Origin: Parietichytrium sp. I65-24A
Taxonomy: Eukaryota; Sar; Bigyra; Thraustochytrida; Thraustochytriidae
Reading direction: 5' to 3'
Assembly: GCA_012862575.1 (NCBI GenBank)
Contig: BLSF01000042.1
Span: 124,001 to 188,000 of the forward strand
DNA length: 64,000 nucleotides
In this document: piece after piece, positions 59,984 to 64,000 of the stretch
Layout: every line of letters starts with the position of its first letter
How positions within the stretch are numbered: position 1 is the stretch's first letter
Made by a program: the position numbers and the translations under genes
The notes under the pieces: generated by a model
Seen by the model: only the letters and a program-made list of their open reading frames with translations
What the model was told of the DNA's origin: nothing
Databases searched by the model: none

Positions 59984-62341
59984 CGTTTGTCTTTTCACGT
60001 CCGATCGCCAAGCAGCAACCGACGACAATCACCGCGAGATTCGTGATTGCTCGAGTAGCAGAAAGTAACAGAACGATTCGATTCGCCGCAACTACAGTGC
60101 AAGCGACGAACGCCAACTGCAGGGAGGAAATACAGGAAATACATGATGATCATCAACTTGCCCACAATGACTCCTACCGTACAGCTTCCACTGCCGTTGG
60201 ACCACTGTAGAAATCTTTCAATGTGGGGAGCTCGCCGCTTCCCACAGGTTCATTGAGATTGATCTGTTTCAGTTCGTCAAGACAGAAATGTGAGTAGGCC
60301 TGCATCTGAATTCTGAACCCTGCTCCATCTCGGAACGGCGGTCGAACAGAGTTCCGCCGTTGCCTGTTGCCATGATATGCCTGAGCACAGTTCTCAGCAC
60401 CTGTACTGGCACTGCACTTTCTCTACACTTGCTGAGTCGCAGGGAGTACGAAACTAAAGGACAAACAGCGAATTTCCCCGTCTGAGATCGTCTGAGAATG
60501 TCTGAGGCTCGGAGACTCAATCAGGTGTCTGTCTATCTGTCTCTCTAACCTTATCTATCTGTGCACGTCGCGGAGGCACACCCTGAGGCTGAAACTCTGC
60601 TTATTTCTCTGCTCGTGGTAGGCTTCGACAGAGGCGCCCACGGTCAGTGGAGTGCGTGTCCCAGAGTGCTGGCCCGATCGATCGTTAAGTGAGTGGTCGC
60701 GAGGGTTCGGTTGATGGATGGTGTCTGCCGATTTTCATCATGATTGTCACGTTTGGTGTCGCCGTGAATTATTGGCGGCAACTTCACAATTCATTTTTAA
60801 AAACATAAACACAGTGAAAATCATTTAAAAAAACAGAGCAAACAGAGTGAGTTAGTTCAGGAGCCAAAATTCAGATCAAAATCACTGTCAACAAACTCGG
60901 TTCTGAAAGCGATGTATCGTATATTTAATGCTATGAATCCAGTAGAGATTTCTTATGAAAAGGAAAACGTCAAACGTCAACAATGACGTTTGGGATACTA
61001 CCAAGTTGACGCTTTCAAAGCCTTGACATGCCTTGACGATTGCTCTCACTAGAGAGGATACTATAATAGTAATAGAAAGACCCTGATTAGAACTGCAGCC
61101 GGACTCTAGTTGAAAACTTAAGGAAGAAATACGATTCTCCGAAATCGTGTTCCACTAGCGTATGCAACCATTAGGTGCTCTAGAACTACGTAAGGTAGTA
61201 TTTCTAGTGGCTGGTGCTTATAGTGCTTAGATGTGCTTAGATAGCTTCTATGAAAAGCGTTCCGCTCCATCTGGAAAGCGTTCCTCAACCTGAGTGGCTT
61301 CAAAGTAGCTAACCTAATGTTAACCTAACCTAAATGCGAAACGAAAAAGTGCCTTTATCACTCTCCATGAATTGCACATAATTGCACGATATTGCACGCG
61401 AAGCTGCCTTTGCGAAAGGGGAACCGGCGGCCCAAAGAGGTTTGCTTGATGAGTTAATCTCTGAGGCTCGAGCCGTTTGCAGCGCTCGCCTCCATGATGG
61501 CAATTGCTATTCTAGATTCCATCGCAACGAAACCCACCGTAATCATGCAAGAAAATGTTCAATGAGAGGAGTCACTAATTTCACTTCTCGTTCCATCTTG
61601 GTGTCGAGTTTTCATGAGGGCTCCTGCCTAATCTTCGGCCGATCGCAACATTTCTTTTAATGTTCATAAACAATCATCCTATTCAGATGATTTCATTCAC
61701 TTTCAGAAAGGAGTTCTGAATACTTTTTCTGGCGAGACCCAAACGACGCCGAGACAAGAGAACACAAAGCGCGCACAGGGATAGTAGTTTTGGGTCCCAG
61801 CGAAGGGCTCGGACCGTGCTGCGGAGTAGAAGCGTGAGAAGGACAGGACGTGTCTCAAGAACCGATCAATTGCAGTTCAGCAACTCTCGATCTCCGATGC
61901 TGAGTTCCGAAGGCTGTTCGAAGTCCGTCTTGCGAAAGCCGAGAGCATTTCGTTCAATTAGCTTTGCCATTAAAATGCAGGTCTGCAGCCGTCCTTTCGC
62001 CCTGGGTTCCGGCAGATGCAAGCCTGCCTATCGAACTCCACCTCTTGCCACCTCGACGAGGTTCTCGAGAAATCAACACATGTCCACATGTCCACAAATT
62101 TACTCGACTTAAGTCGGCTTGTCTCCGCAAAAAAGAGTGAACTTGGACTCTCTGTCGGTCCTAACCATCCCAAAGTCTCGCGCTGTTGTCTCGCTCTCTA
62201 TTCTGCGCAAGAACATCTATCTCCCATCGACACAAAGACTTCTCGAAACCTCTTCTTAGGCGGCTGTACACGAGTACCCTGTAACGTAACGGCTGTGTCG
62301 CGAAGAGCCTCGGTGGAAACGTTTTCTACCGTTAGACGCAG
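59984..62341. other. 2.4-kb divergent intergenic region
   Basis: Between the SulP and enolase-like genes. A TCTGAATTCTGAA word is at 60305-60317. A frame at 61382-61660 looks mildly protein-like at its start but lacks an ATG and loses character. I see no supported gene. Confidence 0.55.
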
Positions 62342-63526
62342 ATGTTGCGGCAAAGTCGCGGGGCCGCTCTGGCCGCGCAGTTCGCTGGAATATGTTCGCG
62401 AGGAGGCGCGCTTAGAGGCGCCGGCGGCCAAAGATTCATGTCGTCCAGGATCACGGGTATTCAGGCGGACTATGCCCCCTCAACGGGGCACGTGAGCGTG
62501 CAAGTCGACACTCATGATGGGCAGTTCTCAGCTCGCGTGGAGTCGCTGACTTCTCATCCGTGGGTAAAGTCTCGCACAGCTGCCGAGCTGGAGGACTCCG
62601 TGGAGGAGCTGAACGGCGACCTGGGACGGGGGCTTATGGGCGTTGACCCCACGGACCAGTTTGGCATCGACGAGTTTGTCAAGCATAGGGTCGCGCAGGA
62701 AGTCAGCCTGGCAATGTCGATTGCTGCTGTTCAAGCAGGTGCCGTGGCTGCAGAGTCTTCCTTGACCCCGTACTTGGCGAGCTTGACCAAGTGTGAGAGC
62801 ATGAGGGTCCCGATGCCGATCTTTCATACATTGGCGAATGCAGTGGCTCTCATGCCGCTGGGAGCAGAGTCGCCAGCGGAGGCTTCTGGTATGGTGAAGA
62901 AGTTCACGAGAGCCTATCGACAAAAGCTGAAGGGCAAGAAGGCGCAGCCGGAGCCGGTGGATCACGTCATGCGGAGGGTCTACGAGCTCATGATCGAGCA
63001 AGATCTTTTGGGTAAATTGGGATTAGCTATCATCTTGGACGAAGCCAATGCCAATAAGCGCAACCTGGACAAGATCGCCAATTGCGCGAAACATTATCCG
63101 GTGGCCATGATTGGTTACACGCAACCCCCTGGCGGGGATGAGAGCGGAGGGCTAGCTTACAACACGATGGCACTCGCAGAGAGCGTGAGTGATGTGCTGA
63201 TTTGTCCCATGGTTGAACTCGGCTACCAGAAGGAGCTTTGGGAAGACCCTCAAGGCTCGCATTATGTAAATAGCGCTGCTATTGATCTGTGTGAATTCTC
63301 GAATCTAACCGAGTTCTTTGCAGCTCTCGCCGAGATCAGATCGAGTCCAGAACGCCAGGACATTGTATTTCTTGGTAGAAGCGAACTCGACTCTGAATTC
63401 GTAACTAGGCTGTGCGCATCCCAGTCAGTCTCCGCGATGTACTTGGACGAGAAAGAAGTCGATATAGTTGGCATTGCTAAAGCGCTTTCAGCTACCCACG
63501 AGGAATTACTCGCTTTGAATCAATAG
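62342..63526 (+). CDS. Enolase-related protein with mitochondrial-type presequence, probably catalytically dead
   Basis: The protein is 394 residues from an ATG. The first 34 residues are Arg/Ala/Gly-rich without acids (MLRQSRGAALAAQF...RFMSS), typical of a mitochondrial transit peptide. Residues 35-165 follow the enolase N-domain: VSVQVDTHDGQFSARV, AAELEDSVEELNGDLG, then DPTDQFGIDEF, VAQEVSLAMSIAAVQAGAVA, SLTPYLASLT and VPMPIFHTLANA. These align in order with enolase positions ending in the LPVPAFNVINGGSHAG segment. The substrate loop SGAST, the DGT segment and the GGSHAGN catalytic stretch are absent, and the C-terminal half keeps only weak barrel similarity. It is shorter than enolase (about 430). 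A structural or regulatory mitochondrial role is inference; enolase ancestry is likely but rests on remembered family sequence. Confidence 0.75.
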   Translation: MLRQSRGAALAAQFAGICSRGGALRGAGGQRFMSSRITGIQADYAPSTGHVSVQVDTHDGQFSARVESLTSHPWVKSRTAAELEDSVEELNGDLGRGLMGVDPTDQFGIDEFVKHRVAQEVSLAMSIAAVQAGAVAAESSLTPYLASLTKCESMRVPMPIFHTLANAVALMPLGAESPAEASGMVKKFTRAYRQKLKGKKAQPEPVDHVMRRVYELMIEQDLLGKLGLAIILDEANANKRNLDKIANCAKHYPVAMIGYTQPPGGDESGGLAYNTMALAESVSDVLICPMVELGYQKELWEDPQGSHYVNSAAIDLCEFSNLTEFFAALAEIRSSPERQDIVFLGRSELDSEFVTRLCASQSVSAMYLDEKEVDIVGIAKALSATHEELLALNQ

Positions 63527-63850
63527 ACACAAGTTCCAATGAACTTTATTTATTTTAAGTTCGTTTGTATAGCTTGGTTGGGGCAACAAGTCCCCATAAA
63601 TTTCCCCTCCAACGCTCTGCGCCGGGCCCGTCCCAACTTGACAACGGTGATGCTTGAGGGAACAAAATGAATAAATACTATTCCGAATTCTGGGCTTATC
63701 TCTCACTACCTGCCGCGAATATTCTCATATTTCAATATTCTACAATATAATCTGTGTCTTGTAACGCCTCATTCGCTAGGCGCCCCAGAGATGTGGCGAA
63801 ACAGAAGAGCGATTTCATACAGGACGCCGAATATTGATGACGTCGCAAGA
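63527..63850. other. Spacer after the enolase-like gene
   Basis: Apart from the probable 3' end of the enolase-like transcript, I see nothing here. Confidence 0.5.
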
Positions 63851-63999
63851 TCAGGCAATCTTGAGCGCATCTTGGAGCTGGGCAAGTGAAACAGATTTCA
63901 CCCGGCCCTTAGTGAAATCTCTACCAGAGCGAGTGGTCTCGCAACGTCTCCCATTGAGTCACGAGCGAGCTTCATCACCTTTTCTGCATTCACTCTTGC
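63851..63999 (-). CDS. Possible 3' end of a gene entering from the right edge
   Basis: Two overlapping minus-strand frames look protein-like and reach or approach the window edge. One is open to the edge and stops at 63898 (ARVNAEKVMKLARDSMGDVA and on). The other stops at 63851 (TTRSGRDFTKGRVKSVSLAQ and on, ending DALKIA) but has an in-frame stop near 63959. One of them may be the last exon of a spliced gene. No family recognised. Confidence 0.28.
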
Positions 64000-64000
64000 A

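Overview
The window is nuclear DNA of a eukaryotic microbe or alga with mostly intronless genes. Most coding regions are single long ATG-to-stop frames, but two genes carry short canonical GT-AG introns: one of 85 bp in PIGG, and four of 75 to 108 bp in a steroid 5-alpha-reductase gene that no single reading frame reveals. The products are eukaryotic (Rab GTPase, TBC protein, GPI-anchor enzyme, NCA2, RRM/CCCH protein, SulP transporter). A single-domain AP2/ERF regulator and an EF-hand Na+/Ca2+ exchanger of plant type point to an alga. An intron-poor red alga fits best, because gene islands are separated by repeat-rich stretches, but this placement is inference and a stramenopile or another protist remains possible.

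Layout. 1-7 kb: a TIR-domain protein cut by the window edge, an LRR protein, a Rab2-like GTPase with an added N-terminal ubiquitin-like domain, and a coiled-coil membrane protein. 7-10 kb: gene-free, simple repeats. 10-19.4 kb: PIGG, an EF-hand cation exchanger and a TBC protein lacking the glutamine finger. 19.4-27.2 kb: two tandem copies (about 2.2 kb each) of a gene for a cysteine-rich, receptor-like surface protein; the second copy sits between diverged inverted repeats of about 1.1 kb. 25.9-39.3 kb: a gene-poor stretch holding simple and degenerate repeats. 39.3-46 kb: AP2 factor, NCA2 and a double-hotdog thioesterase. 46.7-52 kb: an unknown 498-residue protein, the spliced 5-alpha-reductase, a small unknown protein and an alpha/beta hydrolase. 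52.7-60 kb: RRM/CCCH RNA-binding protein, GH3 glycosidase and SulP transporter. 62.3-63.5 kb: an enolase-derived protein with a mitochondrial-type presequence that has lost catalytic motifs.

The genes do not form a pathway or operon; they are individual units with 150 bp to 3 kb spacers, often in convergent or divergent pairs. Loose themes are membrane traffic (Rab, TBC, coiled-coil membrane protein), secretory-pathway or surface products (PIGG, Cys-rich proteins, GH3) and mitochondrial proteins (NCA2, enolase-like). The most unusual structure is the 19.8-27.2 kb duplication with its long inverted repeats. I saw no rRNA, tRNA, CRISPR array or intact transposase or reverse transcriptase gene. 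Starts were placed at the first in-frame ATG; several frames extend further upstream without an ATG.
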